Shown: positions 36,049 to 45,062, counted from the stretch's first letter. The stretch: 64,000 nt of DNA from Flavobacterium sp. SH_e (GCF_025717045.1 NZ_JAOVZN010000005.1:620001-684000), one strand, 5' to 3'. The notes: generated by a model from the sequence alone, not told the origin. Program-made: numbers and translations.

Positions 36049-36579
36049 ATGATTACATTTAAGGGAGAACATAAAAATTTAAGAGCACGGATTTTTAGCG
36101 AACAACCTTTTGCTTACTTATTTGTATTTGTAATTTATACATTTGTAATTTCTCGATTTTTTGAAGACAAAAACCTAAAATATTACGCATATTTTCTTGA
36201 ATTAGCTCTTTTAATATTATGCATTATATTAGCTTTAAATTCATTTAAAAGTATTATCAATTTAGTTACCATTGATGAAAACAAAATAATATTAGAAGGT
36301 GAAGATTTTAATACTAAATGGAAAAAGTCAATTTCATTAAAAGAAACAAAAATTGAAGCAAAATGCAAGGGAACTCGAGGTGGTCTATGTAGTACCACAT
36401 TTTACTTAAAATTAAAAAATGGAAAAAACAGTTATACTATAAATTCATTTCAAACATTTTCAGACAAACAAATACTTGAAATATTTAATGAATTTAAAAA
36501 GTATAAGGGCGAAAAAATTATAATTGACGAAAAGTTAGATATAATGAGAATCGAAGAAAAAATAGAAAAATGTCAATAG
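36049..36579 (+). CDS. Membrane protein of unknown function
   Basis: 176 residues. Two closely spaced membrane helices (about residues 22-40 and 48-72) are followed by a soluble C-terminal domain of about 100 residues (CKGTRGGLCSTTFYLKLKNG). This recalls small PH-like membrane proteins, but I cannot assign a family. It overlaps the YggS gene by ten bases, so the two are translationally coupled. Confidence 0.7.
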   Translation: MITFKGEHKNLRARIFSEQPFAYLFVFVIYTFVISRFFEDKNLKYYAYFLELALLILCIILALNSFKSIINLVTIDENKIILEGEDFNTKWKKSISLKETKIEAKCKGTRGGLCSTTFYLKLKNGKNSYTINSFQTFSDKQILEIFNEFKKYKGEKIIIDEKLDIMRIEEKIEKCQ

Positions 36580-37226
36580 CGTCAAACTTAAATACAATTA
36601 AAGCAAGTTTACCTGAACATGTAACTCTTGTTGCCGTTTCAAAAACAAAGCCTGTCTCAGATTTGATGCAGGCTTACGAAGCAGGCCAGCGCATTTTTGG
36701 AGAAAACAAAATTCAGGAAATGACTGAAAAATGGGAAGAAATGCCTAAAGATATCCAATGGCATATGATTGGTCATGTTCAGTCAAATAAAGTCAAATTT
36801 ATGGCACCGTATGTCACTTTGATTCATGGTGTTGACAGTTTGAAATTATTACAAGAAATAAATAAACAAGCTTTAAAAAACAATAGAATTATAGATTGTC
36901 TTCTTCAAATATACATTGCAGAAGAAGAATCTAAATTTGGTTTGGACGAAAATGAACTAAATAAACTTTTAACTTCTGTAGAGTTTAAAGAGTTGAAAAA
37001 TATTCGTATCTTGGGTTTAATGGGAATGGCAACTTTCACAGAAAATCAAAACCAGATTAAAAAAGAATTTACCCATTTAAAATCGATTTTTGATTCAATT
37101 AAAAAATCTCATGAAATTAACGATTTGACCATTATTTCAATGGGAATGTCTGGAGATTATCAATTAGCAATCGAATGCGGAAGCACAATGGTTCGCATTG
37201 GAAGCAGCATTTTTGGAGGGCGCTAA
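36570..37226 (+). CDS. YggS-family pyridoxal-phosphate-binding protein
   Basis: 218 residues. The PLP Lys lies in LVAVSKTKPVSDLMQAYEAG, followed by FGENKIQEMTEKW and WHMIGHVQSNKVKF, and the C-terminal ISMGMSGDYQLAIECGSTMVRIGSSIFG. These fit the alanine-racemase-like, single-domain proteins that regulate PLP levels. Starts inside the preceding membrane-protein gene. Confidence 0.94.
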   Translation: MSIASNLNTIKASLPEHVTLVAVSKTKPVSDLMQAYEAGQRIFGENKIQEMTEKWEEMPKDIQWHMIGHVQSNKVKFMAPYVTLIHGVDSLKLLQEINKQALKNNRIIDCLLQIYIAEEESKFGLDENELNKLLTSVEFKELKNIRILGLMGMATFTENQNQIKKEFTHLKSIFDSIKKSHEINDLTIISMGMSGDYQLAIECGSTMVRIGSSIFGGR

Positions 37227-37239
37227 AATTCTCAATCTT

Positions 37240-37303
37240 GAGACGCACTACAGTGTGCCTCTACAAAAAACTGAATACTAAAAACTGAGACTGAATACTG
37301 AAT
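37240..37303. repeat. Two repeats between the YggS and exonuclease genes
   Basis: GAGACGCACT / AGTGTGCCTC forms a hairpin (37240-37261, one mismatch). It is followed by tandem variants of ACTGAATACTAAAAACTGA (37270-37300) that run right up to the next start codon. I recall both types as dispersed Flavobacterium spacer repeats. Confidence 0.65.
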
Positions 37304-38665
37304 TTGTACGCAATACTTGACATAGAAACCACTGGGGGACAATTTAATGAAGAGGGAATTACCGAAATCGCTATCTATAAATTTGATGGGCATGAAGTAG
37401 TTGATCAATTCATCAGCCTTGTCAATCCTGAAATTCCGATTCAGCCTTTCGTAGTAAAACTGACCGGAATTAACAATGCTATGTTGCGTTCTGCTCCAAA
37501 GTTTTACGAAATCGCCAAACGCATCATCGAAATTACTTCAGACTGCGTAATTGTGGCTCACAACGCTTCTTTTGATTACAGAATCCTTAGAACAGAATTT
37601 CGACGTTTAGGTTATGATTTCGAAGCCAAAACACTTTGTACAGTAGAATTAGCAAAAAAACTAATTCCAGAACAACCTTCATACAGTTTAGGAAAACTAG
37701 TGCGCGCACTCGGAATTCCAATGGCAGACAGGCATCGTGCGAGCGGAGACGCGATGGCTACGACAAAGCTGTTTAAAATGCTTTTGGAAAAAGACACAGA
37801 GAAAACAATCGTAAAAGATTTTATAAAACTCGAAGTCGAAAAAGGAATTTCACCAAAATTCTTGGACATTTTAAGCCAAATGCCAACCAAAACTGGTGTT
37901 TATTATATTTACAATGAAGCAGGGACTTTGATTTATATTGGCAAAAGTCAAAATATCAAAAAAAGAGTTAATCAGCATTTTACTGGAATTACAACCAAAA
38001 GCAAAAGAATTCAGGCAGAAGTCTTTACCATAACTTACGACGAAACTGGAAGCGAACTAATTGCGCTTTTAAAAGAAAGCCAAGAAGTAAAAATCAATCG
38101 TCCTAGATACAATCGTTCGCAAAAAAAAACCGTTTTCCCTTTCGCATTATATGCTGAAAAAGATTCAAACGGATATATCAATTTAAAACTTGAAAAAGCA
38201 GACGGACGTAAAAAAGAAATTACATCTTTTGCTTCTTTACAAGAAGGCAAAAATGCGCTTTTTAGATTTACAACAAAATATCATTTGTGCCAAAAGCTAA
38301 CCGGTTTATATCAAACAAAAAAAGAGTGTTTTCAATATAAAATCAAAGAATGTGATGGCGCTTGCATTGGAGAAGTTACACCAGAAGTTTACAATTTAAG
38401 AGTTCAGCAGTTTATCTCGGAAAACAGTTTCGAAAATAAAAGTATGATCTTAATCGACAGAGGCCGAAATATAAATGAAAGAAGTGCAATTTTAATCGAA
38501 AACGGAACTTATAAAGGTTATGTTTATTACGATTTAAATTATCAAATCACAAATATTGATATTCTCAAAAACATTCTGATACCAATGCAGCACAACAGAG
38601 ATGTAAAGAATATTATTCAAAACTACATCCGAAAAAGCAAATCATTAAAGATTCTTAATTTTTAA
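37304..38665 (+). CDS. Exonuclease/GIY-YIG endonuclease fusion protein
   Basis: 453 residues starting at TTG (TTGTACGCAATACTTGAC). Residues 1-170 are a DnaQ-like DEDD exonuclease: AILDIETTGG, HNASFDYRILRTEF and HRASGDAMATTKLF. Residues 200-285 are a GIY-YIG domain (GVYYIYNEAGTLIYIGKSQN) as in UvrC and Cho. The C-terminal third is unassigned. Similar fusions occur across Bacteroidota and may work in nucleotide excision repair. No ATG fits, and the start lies just after a tandem repeat. Confidence 0.9.
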   Translation: MYAILDIETTGGQFNEEGITEIAIYKFDGHEVVDQFISLVNPEIPIQPFVVKLTGINNAMLRSAPKFYEIAKRIIEITSDCVIVAHNASFDYRILRTEFRRLGYDFEAKTLCTVELAKKLIPEQPSYSLGKLVRALGIPMADRHRASGDAMATTKLFKMLLEKDTEKTIVKDFIKLEVEKGISPKFLDILSQMPTKTGVYYIYNEAGTLIYIGKSQNIKKRVNQHFTGITTKSKRIQAEVFTITYDETGSELIALLKESQEVKINRPRYNRSQKKTVFPFALYAEKDSNGYINLKLEKADGRKKEITSFASLQEGKNALFRFTTKYHLCQKLTGLYQTKKECFQYKIKECDGACIGEVTPEVYNLRVQQFISENSFENKSMILIDRGRNINERSAILIENGTYKGYVYYDLNYQITNIDILKNILIPMQHNRDVKNIIQNYIRKSKSLKILNF

Positions 38666-38693
38666 AATGTAACCTTTCATCATCTTATAAGAT

Positions 38694-39533
38694 ATGAAAA
38701 ACAAAAAAACAAAATACGAGCATTTCAGAGAAAAAGTCAAAATTATCCTTTATGGCACAGATACCATCTTAGGGCGAATGTTCGATTTAATTCTTTTGGG
38801 CTTGATTTTGCTTAGTGTTCTTTTAATAATGCTCGATACTGTTCAAGGAATTAGTTATAAATATCACGAACAATTATTAATTTGCGAATGGATAATTACG
38901 ATATTTTTCACGATTGAATATATTCTGAGAATTATATCCATTCAAAAACCAATAAAATACATTTTCAGCTTTTACGGAATCATCGATTTACTGGCTGTAT
39001 TACCAATGTATTTATCGATATTTTTTCCTGGGGCAAGTATTTTATCTATTGTAAGAGCATTACGTTTTCTTCGATTGTTCAAAATTTTACATATTCCGCA
39101 AATCAATCATCAATCTTTACAATTAAAAGAAGCCATTGATGCAAGTAAAGAAAAAATCCTAGTTTTTATTTATTTCGTTTTAATCAGCACCATAATTATT
39201 GGATCAATAATGTACTTGGTTGAAGGAAAAGAATCAGGATTTACAAGTATCCCGATGGGTATTTATTGGACAATTGTTACTTTGACAACAGTTGGTTATG
39301 GAGATATTTCTCCGCAAACTCCTTTAGGTCAATTTATTGCAGCATTTGTAATGATTTTAGGTTACGGAATAATTGCAGTTCCAACAGGAATTGTCACAGC
39401 CGAATTTGCAAAAAGCAGTCTGAAAAACAATGCTGTAAATAGTAAAAAAACATGCAGAAAATGCCAGTCTCAAGTCCATTTTGACAATGCTAAATATTGT
39501 TATCAATGCGGGACAGAATTGCCAAATAATTAA
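38694..39533 (+). CDS. Voltage-gated K+ channel with C-terminal zinc ribbon
   Basis: 279 residues, six membrane helices. S4 carries spaced arginines (SIVRALRFLRLFKIL) and the selectivity filter is TVGYGDIS between S5 and S6. The tail (about 250-279) has CRKCQSQVHFDNAKYCYQCG, a treble-clef or zinc-ribbon-like CxxC...CxxC pair. It follows the exonuclease gene after 28 bases, so it may be co-transcribed. Confidence 0.88.
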   Translation: MKNKKTKYEHFREKVKIILYGTDTILGRMFDLILLGLILLSVLLIMLDTVQGISYKYHEQLLICEWIITIFFTIEYILRIISIQKPIKYIFSFYGIIDLLAVLPMYLSIFFPGASILSIVRALRFLRLFKILHIPQINHQSLQLKEAIDASKEKILVFIYFVLISTIIIGSIMYLVEGKESGFTSIPMGIYWTIVTLTTVGYGDISPQTPLGQFIAAFVMILGYGIIAVPTGIVTAEFAKSSLKNNAVNSKKTCRKCQSQVHFDNAKYCYQCGTELPNN

Positions 39534-39540
39534 AATAAGA

Positions 39541-39680
39541 AGCTAATCCAGCTGTACATTGCAACTCCTCCTTATCTTTGTTGTTTTTTTAAGTCACAAA
39601 AGGAGCTTCCGCTGGTCGCTCTTTTATTCCAAAAAAAACAAACAAATATAAGTCCGGAGTTTACATTTCCATCTGGGCTA
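39541..39680. repeat. Second member of the AGCTAATCC...GGGCTA element
   Basis: Starts AGCTAATCCAGCTGT and ends TTTCCATCTGGGCTA, the same termini (in the other orientation) as the element at 13514-13592. The interior differs and is longer (140 versus 79 bases). It includes CTTTGTTGTTTTTTTAAGTC then ACAAAAGG, a decayed version of the core hairpin. Confidence 0.65.
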
Positions 39681-39686
39681 AAAAAT

Positions 39687-40607
39687 ATGAAGTACCTTAT
39701 AACCATTGTCGGACCAACAGCTATCGGGAAAACTGCCTTAAGCATTGCTTTGGCACAACACTTTAAATGCGAAATTATTTCTTGCGACAGCCGTCAGTTT
39801 TTTAAAGAAATGACGATTGGAACCGCCGTTCCAAATCAAGAAGAATTAAATGCAGCGAAACATCATTTTATTCAAAACAAATCTATTTTCGAAAATTATA
39901 CCGTTGGCGATTACGAAAAAGACGCAATTTCAAGACTAGAAGAATTATATCAAAATAATGACTTTGCAATTTTAATTGGAGGATCAGGTTTGTACGTCGA
40001 TGCCATTTTAAAAGGTTTTGATGAATTTCCAGAAATAAATCCGGAAGTTCGATCTGAAGTAAATTCAAACTATGAAAAGTTGGGAATCGAATATCTTCAA
40101 GAGCAATTACAAAATTTAGATCCAGATTATTATCAAAAAATAGCAATTGAAAATCCACAAACATTACAAAATCCACAACGAATGATGCGTTTTGTAGAAG
40201 TTTGCATTGGATCACAAAAACCATATTCTTCATTTCTAAATTTGAAGAAAAACAACAGAAACTTCACTCCTATTTTAATTGGCTTAGACGCCGACAGAGA
40301 AATCATTTATAGCAGAATCAACCAGCGTGTCGATATTATGATGGATATGGGATTGTTGGAAGAAGCCAAATCACTTTATCCTAACAAAGAGTTAAATGCC
40401 TTACAAACAGTCGGCTATAGAGAATTATTTAGTTATTTTAACGGAGAATTCTCTTTGCCATTCGCAGTTGAAGAAATAAAAAAGAACACAAGAAGATTCT
40501 CTAAAAGACAATTAACGTGGTTCAAAAGAAACGAAAATACAAAATGGTTTGATTACGCAACAGATAGAAAAGAAATCATAAATTACATAGAAAATCTTCT
40601 AAAGTAA
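39687..40607 (+). CDS. miaA: tRNA dimethylallyltransferase
   Basis: 306 residues. P-loop VGPTAIGKTALSIALA, CDSRQFFKEMTIGTAVP, and QTVGYRELFSYFNGEF with the basic TRRFSKRQLTWFKRN tail are diagnostic of MiaA. It adds the isopentenyl group to A37 of tRNAs reading UNN codons. A repeat element lies directly upstream; a low-complexity AATCTAAAATC repeat (40650-40685) lies downstream. Confidence 0.96.
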   Translation: MKYLITIVGPTAIGKTALSIALAQHFKCEIISCDSRQFFKEMTIGTAVPNQEELNAAKHHFIQNKSIFENYTVGDYEKDAISRLEELYQNNDFAILIGGSGLYVDAILKGFDEFPEINPEVRSEVNSNYEKLGIEYLQEQLQNLDPDYYQKIAIENPQTLQNPQRMMRFVEVCIGSQKPYSSFLNLKKNNRNFTPILIGLDADREIIYSRINQRVDIMMDMGLLEEAKSLYPNKELNALQTVGYRELFSYFNGEFSLPFAVEEIKKNTRRFSKRQLTWFKRNENTKWFDYATDRKEIINYIENLLK

Positions 40608-40688
40608 ACAGAGTCTTTTCTCTTTCATCTTTATTCTATTTTCCGCAGGAAAAATCTAAAATCAACAATCTAAAATCTAAAATTAGCA

Positions 40689-41435
40689 ATGCCTATATCA
40701 CCAAATTTCACATCAGTTTTAAGTAAAGACTGGGAAATTAATTTTACACAATGTACGCCAAACGGCTACTTAAAATATACCGATTTGTGCAATCTTTTAC
40801 AGCTTACCGCTGCTGCACACTCTGAAGTTGGCGGAATCAGTTTTACAGATATGCAGGAATTTGATCAAGCTTGGGTTTTAAGCAGAATGCGTGTAGAAAT
40901 AACTGCTTTACCAAAATGGCAAGATGTTGTAACAGTAAAAACTTGGATTAATAGTCTTGAAAATTCACGTTCGGTTCGTGCGCTTGAGATGTATGTAAAC
41001 GGAAAAAAGATTGTTGGAAGCGAAACTTATTGGGCTGTTTTTAATACCAAAGCACGCCGCCCAGAAGCTTTGGCTTTGCCTTATGAACATTTTGAACTTT
41101 ACCCAGATAATAGAGCAACTGTTGAAGGTTTCTCTAGAATTAACATTAATCCTGATAAAGAATCAGTTTTCAAAAAAACGGTTTATTTATCTGATTTAGA
41201 TATTGTAAATCATGCAAATAATGTAAAATATCTGGAATGGTGTCTAGATCATGTTGATGCAAAAAGAATTCTTAAACAAGAAGTTAAAAGCTTCGAAATG
41301 AATTTTCTAAAAGAACTTTCTCTAAACGATCAGGTTGTTATTCACGAAAATGAAAATGAAGATCATTCAGCAACAACATTCAGCATTACAAAAGGTGATA
41401 AAAATTGTTTTGCATTAGAATTACACTGGAAATAA
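40689..41435 (+). CDS. Acyl-ACP thioesterase-like protein
   Basis: 248 residues: two hot-dog halves. First half FTQCTPNGYLKYTDLCNLLQ and LSRMRVEITALPKW; second half VYLSDLDIVNHANNVKYLEW with the Asn/His that act in catalysis. This is the acyl-ACP thioesterase fold that releases fatty acids or long acyl groups from carrier protein. Single gene with repeat and terminator behind it. Confidence 0.87.
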   Translation: MPISPNFTSVLSKDWEINFTQCTPNGYLKYTDLCNLLQLTAAAHSEVGGISFTDMQEFDQAWVLSRMRVEITALPKWQDVVTVKTWINSLENSRSVRALEMYVNGKKIVGSETYWAVFNTKARRPEALALPYEHFELYPDNRATVEGFSRININPDKESVFKKTVYLSDLDIVNHANNVKYLEWCLDHVDAKRILKQEVKSFEMNFLKELSLNDQVVIHENENEDHSATTFSITKGDKNCFALELHWK

Positions 41436-41459
41436 AATTTCTCTGCTATTTCCACAATC

Positions 41460-41559
41460 TTGTCATTTCGACGAAGGAGAAATCTCCTCCAGTAGCTCCG
41501 CATCGAGAGTCATCTTTATGGAGTTACTTGCGAAGATTTCTCCTTCGTCGAAATGACAA
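41460..41559. repeat. Perfect 26-bp inverted repeat element
   Basis: 41460-41485 (starting TTGTCATTTCGACGAAGGAG) and 41534-41559 are exact inverted copies of each other, separated by 48 bases. No reading frame lies between. I recall TGTCATTTCGAC...-type repeats as widespread in Bacteroidota genomes. Confidence 0.9.
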
Positions 41560-41575
41560 ACTTTGTGTATTTTAA

Positions 41576-41607
41576 AAAAAAACGATGCAATTTTGCATCG
41601 TTTTTTT
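41576..41607. terminator. Bidirectional terminator between thioesterase and TPR genes
   Basis: AAACGATGCAA and TTGCATCGTTT pair with A and T runs on both sides; convergent genes. Confidence 0.85.
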
Positions 41608-41615
41608 GTTTAAAA

Positions 41616-42149
41616 TCATTTCGATTTCTTTTTAGATTTTTTCTTCTTTTCTTTAGATTTCTTTTTTTCCAACAAATCTACTTTATCCTTGATTCGTTTT
41701 TCTACTTCACTAATCCCAGAATCATAATCGTGTTGAATAGAATATAATTTTGCTTGCTTAATTTCTTTCAAAGCTTCTTTAAATTTATGCTGCACTTCTA
41801 ACAAAACGGCTTTCTTTACAAAAATCATAGATTTATTTATTCCTTTAATAGTCAAAGCAAACTCAATCAATTTTTGAGCTTCTTCGAAATCTTCATTCAC
41901 AATTAAAGTCTGCAAATAATACGGATAAACTTCAAGAGCATGAATATTAATCGCTAAAGCTTCCTGAAAATAAGATTTCGCTTCTTCATAATTCATTAAT
42001 TGTTCTGCCTGAATTCTTCCGTATAAACACAAAACCATTGTATTTTTATTATCATAAGAAAAAGCATAATCCAAAGATTCTATAGTTTCTTCAAGTGAAT
42101 AAGGGTAATTGTCCAAAGCTTGAAAAAGGTATTTATCAATTGTTTTCAT
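41616..42149 (-). CDS. TPR-type repeat protein with Lys-rich tail
   Basis: 177 residues. Two or three helical repeats of TPR type (for example YGRIQAEQLMNYEEAKSYFQ and LIVNEDFEEAQKLIEFALTI) end in a strongly basic tail made of Lys and Ser, which suggests nucleic acid or membrane binding. It lies just downstream of prfH on the same strand (75 bases), so it may be part of the same transcript, but a link is not shown. Confidence 0.75.
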   Translation of the reverse strand: MKTIDKYLFQALDNYPYSLEETIESLDYAFSYDNKNTMVLCLYGRIQAEQLMNYEEAKSYFQEALAINIHALEVYPYYLQTLIVNEDFEEAQKLIEFALTIKGINKSMIFVKKAVLLEVQHKFKEALKEIKQAKLYSIQHDYDSGISEVEKRIKDKVDLLEKKKSKEKKKKSKKKSK

Positions 42150-42224
42150 TTTATGTGTCGATATTTATTGTTTTTTTGGTCACATATAATTCGCATATAA
42201 GCATTGTTTTTTGCGACCAACTTT

Positions 42225-42914
42225 TTAATTATGCTCATTTCGTAAATCGTTTTTTAGTTTCTGACGGGTTCCTTTGTAACTTTTCTCTACTTTATTCTTT
42301 TTAAAATCACTTCCAGTAAAAACTCTCACAGGATTTCCTCGTTGTATATTAAGCTGATTCTCCCATTGTTTTCCTATATGATTTTTAAGCTGAAGCAATT
42401 TCTCGTCTTCTAGTTTTTTAATTAATCTTTCTGTTGCCAGTTTTTTGTTTTGATGTTGCGAACGGCTGTCCATTGAAACTACTGCAATTCCTGTTGGAAT
42501 ATGAGTTGCTCGAATAGCAGAACTCACTTTATTTACGTGCTGTCCTCCTGCTCCCGAGCTTCGCATTGCCTGATATTGAATATCGTTTTCAGAAAACAAG
42601 CTATCTTTCTGTTGTTCAATTTCAAAGATTCCAATAAACCAGTTTTTACGCTTGTGCATTTTCCTAAACTGACTTTGACCAATCCATTGAATAGTACCAA
42701 TCCAAGAATTCACAAATCGATCTGCATTTTTTCCTCTTATAGCAATCGAAGCTGTTTCTACAGTTCCGTTTTCAATTCCAGCTTCTCTTTGCAGTAAAAT
42801 CGTTTCCAATTGCTGTTCTTGCGCTTCTTCCAAAACTTTTTTAAGCACTTGGGCAACCACCCAAGTGCATTCTGCAGGTCCGCGACCCGCTGTTATCTGA
42901 ATTATTCTTTCCAT
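42225..42914 (-). CDS. prfH: PrfH, release-factor-like protein of the RNA-repair cassette
   Basis: 229 residues. The peptidyl-tRNA hydrolase motif GGQ is present in [19 protein letters not shown]. The protein lacks the usual stop-codon-recognition domain of RF1/RF2 but has its own N-terminal part ([20 protein letters not shown]). PrfH was reported to release peptide from ribosomes whose decoding centre has been cut by ribotoxins, before RtcB seals the cut. It overlaps the upstream zinc-ribbon gene by 13 bases. Confidence 0.93.
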   Translation of the reverse strand: MERIIQITAGRGPAECTWVVAQVLKKVLEEAQEQQLETILLQREAGIENGTVETASIAIRGKNADRFVNSWIGTIQWIGQSQFRKMHKRKNWFIGIFEIEQQKDSLFSENDIQYQAMRSSGAGGQHVNKVSSAIRATHIPTGIAVVSMDSRSQHQNKKLATERLIKKLEDEKLLQLKNHIGKQWENQLNIQRGNPVRVFTGSDFKKNKVEKSYKGTRQKLKNDLRNEHN

Positions 42915-43513
42915 TTCTTTAAAATTTTAAGCAGCTTTTCTCTATTTTTTGCTGCTTTTACAAACTGCGGAAGTCTAGAAACCATAGTTCCATTACCACT
43001 TCCTTCATTGTTTCTTTCTCGCAAATCTGCTTTAATATATCTTTCCAAATAATCAATATGATTGAGATTGTAAGCCCAGAAAAGATTTCCGTTAACTTCC
43101 TTTTGAAACCAAAGCGGTAAATCATACCACATTTCTCTCGCTAAACCATTGTCAAGTTTTGATTCTTCTCTAACTCTATATGTTTTCGTTTTCCATTCCT
43201 CTTGAAAATTACAATGAGGACATTTCGTTTTGTACGTTAAAGGTTTCTCTTTTAATGGTTGTGACTGGTATTCAAATTTTTCGTAGCAATTATTACAATA
43301 CTCTTTGCCAAAAGCGACGTATTGATACACAGCCTGTTTTATTTTATAAAAGCAATTTTTGCATTCAAAAACCATACTGTGACATTTTCCGCATTCACAT
43401 TTTTCCTTTAATTCTTCTTTAACAGCTGCTTTCGATTCGCATTTTGGACATTTAACCAAAATCTCATTATAAAAGCTTCTCAACCATTTGTTTTCGTCTT
43501 GAAATCTTTCCAT
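42902..43513 (-). CDS. Zinc-ribbon protein between rtcB and prfH
   Basis: 203 residues. Cysteine pairs occur at 22/25 (CPKC), 39/41/44 (CECGKC), 51/54 (CKNC), 73/76 (CNNC) and 98/101 (CPHC), so two or three zinc ribbons are likely. The C-terminal half has an aromatic, Trp-rich segment ([18 protein letters not shown], then [17 protein letters not shown]) and a basic helix at the end. It starts 11 bases after rtcB and overlaps prfH by 13 bases, so it belongs to the cassette. I know of no assigned function; RNA or ribosome binding is inference. Confidence 0.85.
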   Translation of the reverse strand: MERFQDENKWLRSFYNEILVKCPKCESKAAVKEELKEKCECGKCHSMVFECKNCFYKIKQAVYQYVAFGKEYCNNCYEKFEYQSQPLKEKPLTYKTKCPHCNFQEEWKTKTYRVREESKLDNGLAREMWYDLPLWFQKEVNGNLFWAYNLNHIDYLERYIKADLRERNNEGSGNGTMVSRLPQFVKAAKNREKLLKILKKWKE

Positions 43514-43524
43514 AATTTTAATTT

Positions 43525-44916
43525 TTAGCGATCCATTCTAACAATTTTAGGCGTGAATGTTCCTAAAACTTCGACTAAATCTGTTTGGTTTGCCATTACT
43601 TTTTCAATGTCTTTATAAGCCATTGGAGCTTCGTCAATATTCCCGCCTATCAAAGTCACATCGTGTTTCTTCAATTCTTTGTTAATCTGACTTTGCGTAA
43701 AACTGCTCTTACATTTAGCTCTAGAAAACAAACGTCCCGCGCCATGCGACGCCGAATTCAAACTTTCAGCATTTCCTTTTCCTTTCACAATAAATCCTGG
43801 CGCTGTCATCGAACCGGGAATAATTCCCAACTGACCTTCACCTGCAGGTGTCGCTCCTTTTCTATGCACAATACATTCCTGAGCGTTTACCATTTCTTTC
43901 CAAGCAAAATTGTGATGATTTTCTATCGTTACCACTACTCTTTTCCCGATTGCTTTGGCAATTCTTCTGTGAATATCATCATGACAAGCTTTTGCATATT
44001 CTCCAGCCAAATTCATAGCCAGCCAATATTCCTGACCATCATGTGTGTTCAAATCCAGCCAAGCTAAATGCTGAACATTTTTCGGCAACGGACATTGTTT
44101 AGTCGCTAGATAAGTGTAATGTTTTGCAATATTAGCTCCCAATCCGCGGGAGCCGCTGTGTGATAAAACAGCAAAATATTCTCCTTTTTCCAATTTCCAT
44201 TCATTCTCCGGATTATCAATTTTTGCAATTCCAAATTCTACAAAATGATTTCCTCCACCTGAGCTTCCTAGTTGTTTGTAAGCTTTTGGTAAAAGATTTT
44301 TTAACAACGGAATATCCTGAAATTCACTTTTATGAAAAACTTCATGATCGACTCTTGAAGATTGCACTTCGTTCATTCCGAACTTGGTATTATCTCTTAA
44401 AATTGCTTCTAATTGATGTTCTCTTCCTTTGAAATGAGAAGCTGGCAAATCAAAAATCGAAAGACTCATTCTACATCCGATATCAACCCCAACACCGTAC
44501 GGAATAACCGCATTATCAGTCGCCAACACTCCGCCAATTGGCAATCCGTAGCCTGAATGCGCATCTGGCATTAAAGCTCCTGCAACCGAAATTGGAAGTT
44601 TCAATGAATCATATAACTGAAATTTTGCTTGCTGATCAATTTCATTTTCGCCAAAAATCGCAAAAGGCGCTCTGGTTGTTTTTAACTGATGCATTCTTAC
44701 TTGAACAGGTTTGATTAAACCTTCAGCAACTTTTCCCCATGTTCCGTTTCCTTCATATTTTTCAGGATTTAACAGTACGTCTTTTGCTTCTGTTAGAATA
44801 GATTCCTTTTTTTCTCTTTTTCTATATCTGTTTATTTGCCCTAAGGCGATGTTTATTGAATTGTTTTTTGGAAAACCCAATTTAATCAGGTCTTTTCCAG
44901 ATAATTTATTTCCCAT
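43525..44916 (-). CDS. rtcB: RtcB-type RNA ligase (RtcB2 class)
   Basis: 463 residues. Manganese- and GMP-binding motifs are present: VDIGCRMSLS, LGSSGGGNHFVEFG, HSGSRGLGANIAKHY, IENHHNFAW, HRKGATPAGEGQLG (with the Lys-side loop) and SASHGAGRLFSRAKC, in which His is the guanylylated residue. It joins 2',3'-cyclic phosphate or 3'-phosphate ends to 5'-OH ends. Its place with prfH marks it as the ribosome-repair kind rather than the RtcA-linked kind; no rtcA is near. Confidence 0.95.
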   Translation of the reverse strand: MGNKLSGKDLIKLGFPKNNSINIALGQINRYRKREKKESILTEAKDVLLNPEKYEGNGTWGKVAEGLIKPVQVRMHQLKTTRAPFAIFGENEIDQQAKFQLYDSLKLPISVAGALMPDAHSGYGLPIGGVLATDNAVIPYGVGVDIGCRMSLSIFDLPASHFKGREHQLEAILRDNTKFGMNEVQSSRVDHEVFHKSEFQDIPLLKNLLPKAYKQLGSSGGGNHFVEFGIAKIDNPENEWKLEKGEYFAVLSHSGSRGLGANIAKHYTYLATKQCPLPKNVQHLAWLDLNTHDGQEYWLAMNLAGEYAKACHDDIHRRIAKAIGKRVVVTIENHHNFAWKEMVNAQECIVHRKGATPAGEGQLGIIPGSMTAPGFIVKGKGNAESLNSASHGAGRLFSRAKCKSSFTQSQINKELKKHDVTLIGGNIDEAPMAYKDIEKVMANQTDLVEVLGTFTPKIVRMDR

Positions 44917-44941
44917 AAATTTTTTAATTATTTTATTTTGG

Positions 44942-44994
44942 GCGTACTAATGAGTTCTAAGTTTCATAAAATTCAAAATGAAACATTAGTGCGC
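44942..44994. repeat. Large imperfect hairpin just upstream of rtcB
   Basis: GCGTACTAATG (44942) pairs with CATTAGTGCGC (one mismatch). Inside it GTTTCAT pairs with ATGAAAC (44961-44967 with 44978-44984). It lies 25 bases before the rtcB start and would be in its 5' leader. Confidence 0.65.
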
Positions 44995-45062
44995 TGAATT
45001 TTTTATCCGTTCGGATAAATTTTTAATCTTTTTTCGGGAAAATTTTGAAGTGTCTAGAATAA

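Noticed and set aside
39441..39533. Separate small zinc-ribbon gene after the channel
   Set aside because: The cysteine segment is in frame with and continuous to the channel gene, with no start codon or stop between.
43585..44067. 160-codon plus-strand frame inside rtcB
   Set aside because: Antisense shadow; the minus-strand RtcB motifs fully explain the sequence.
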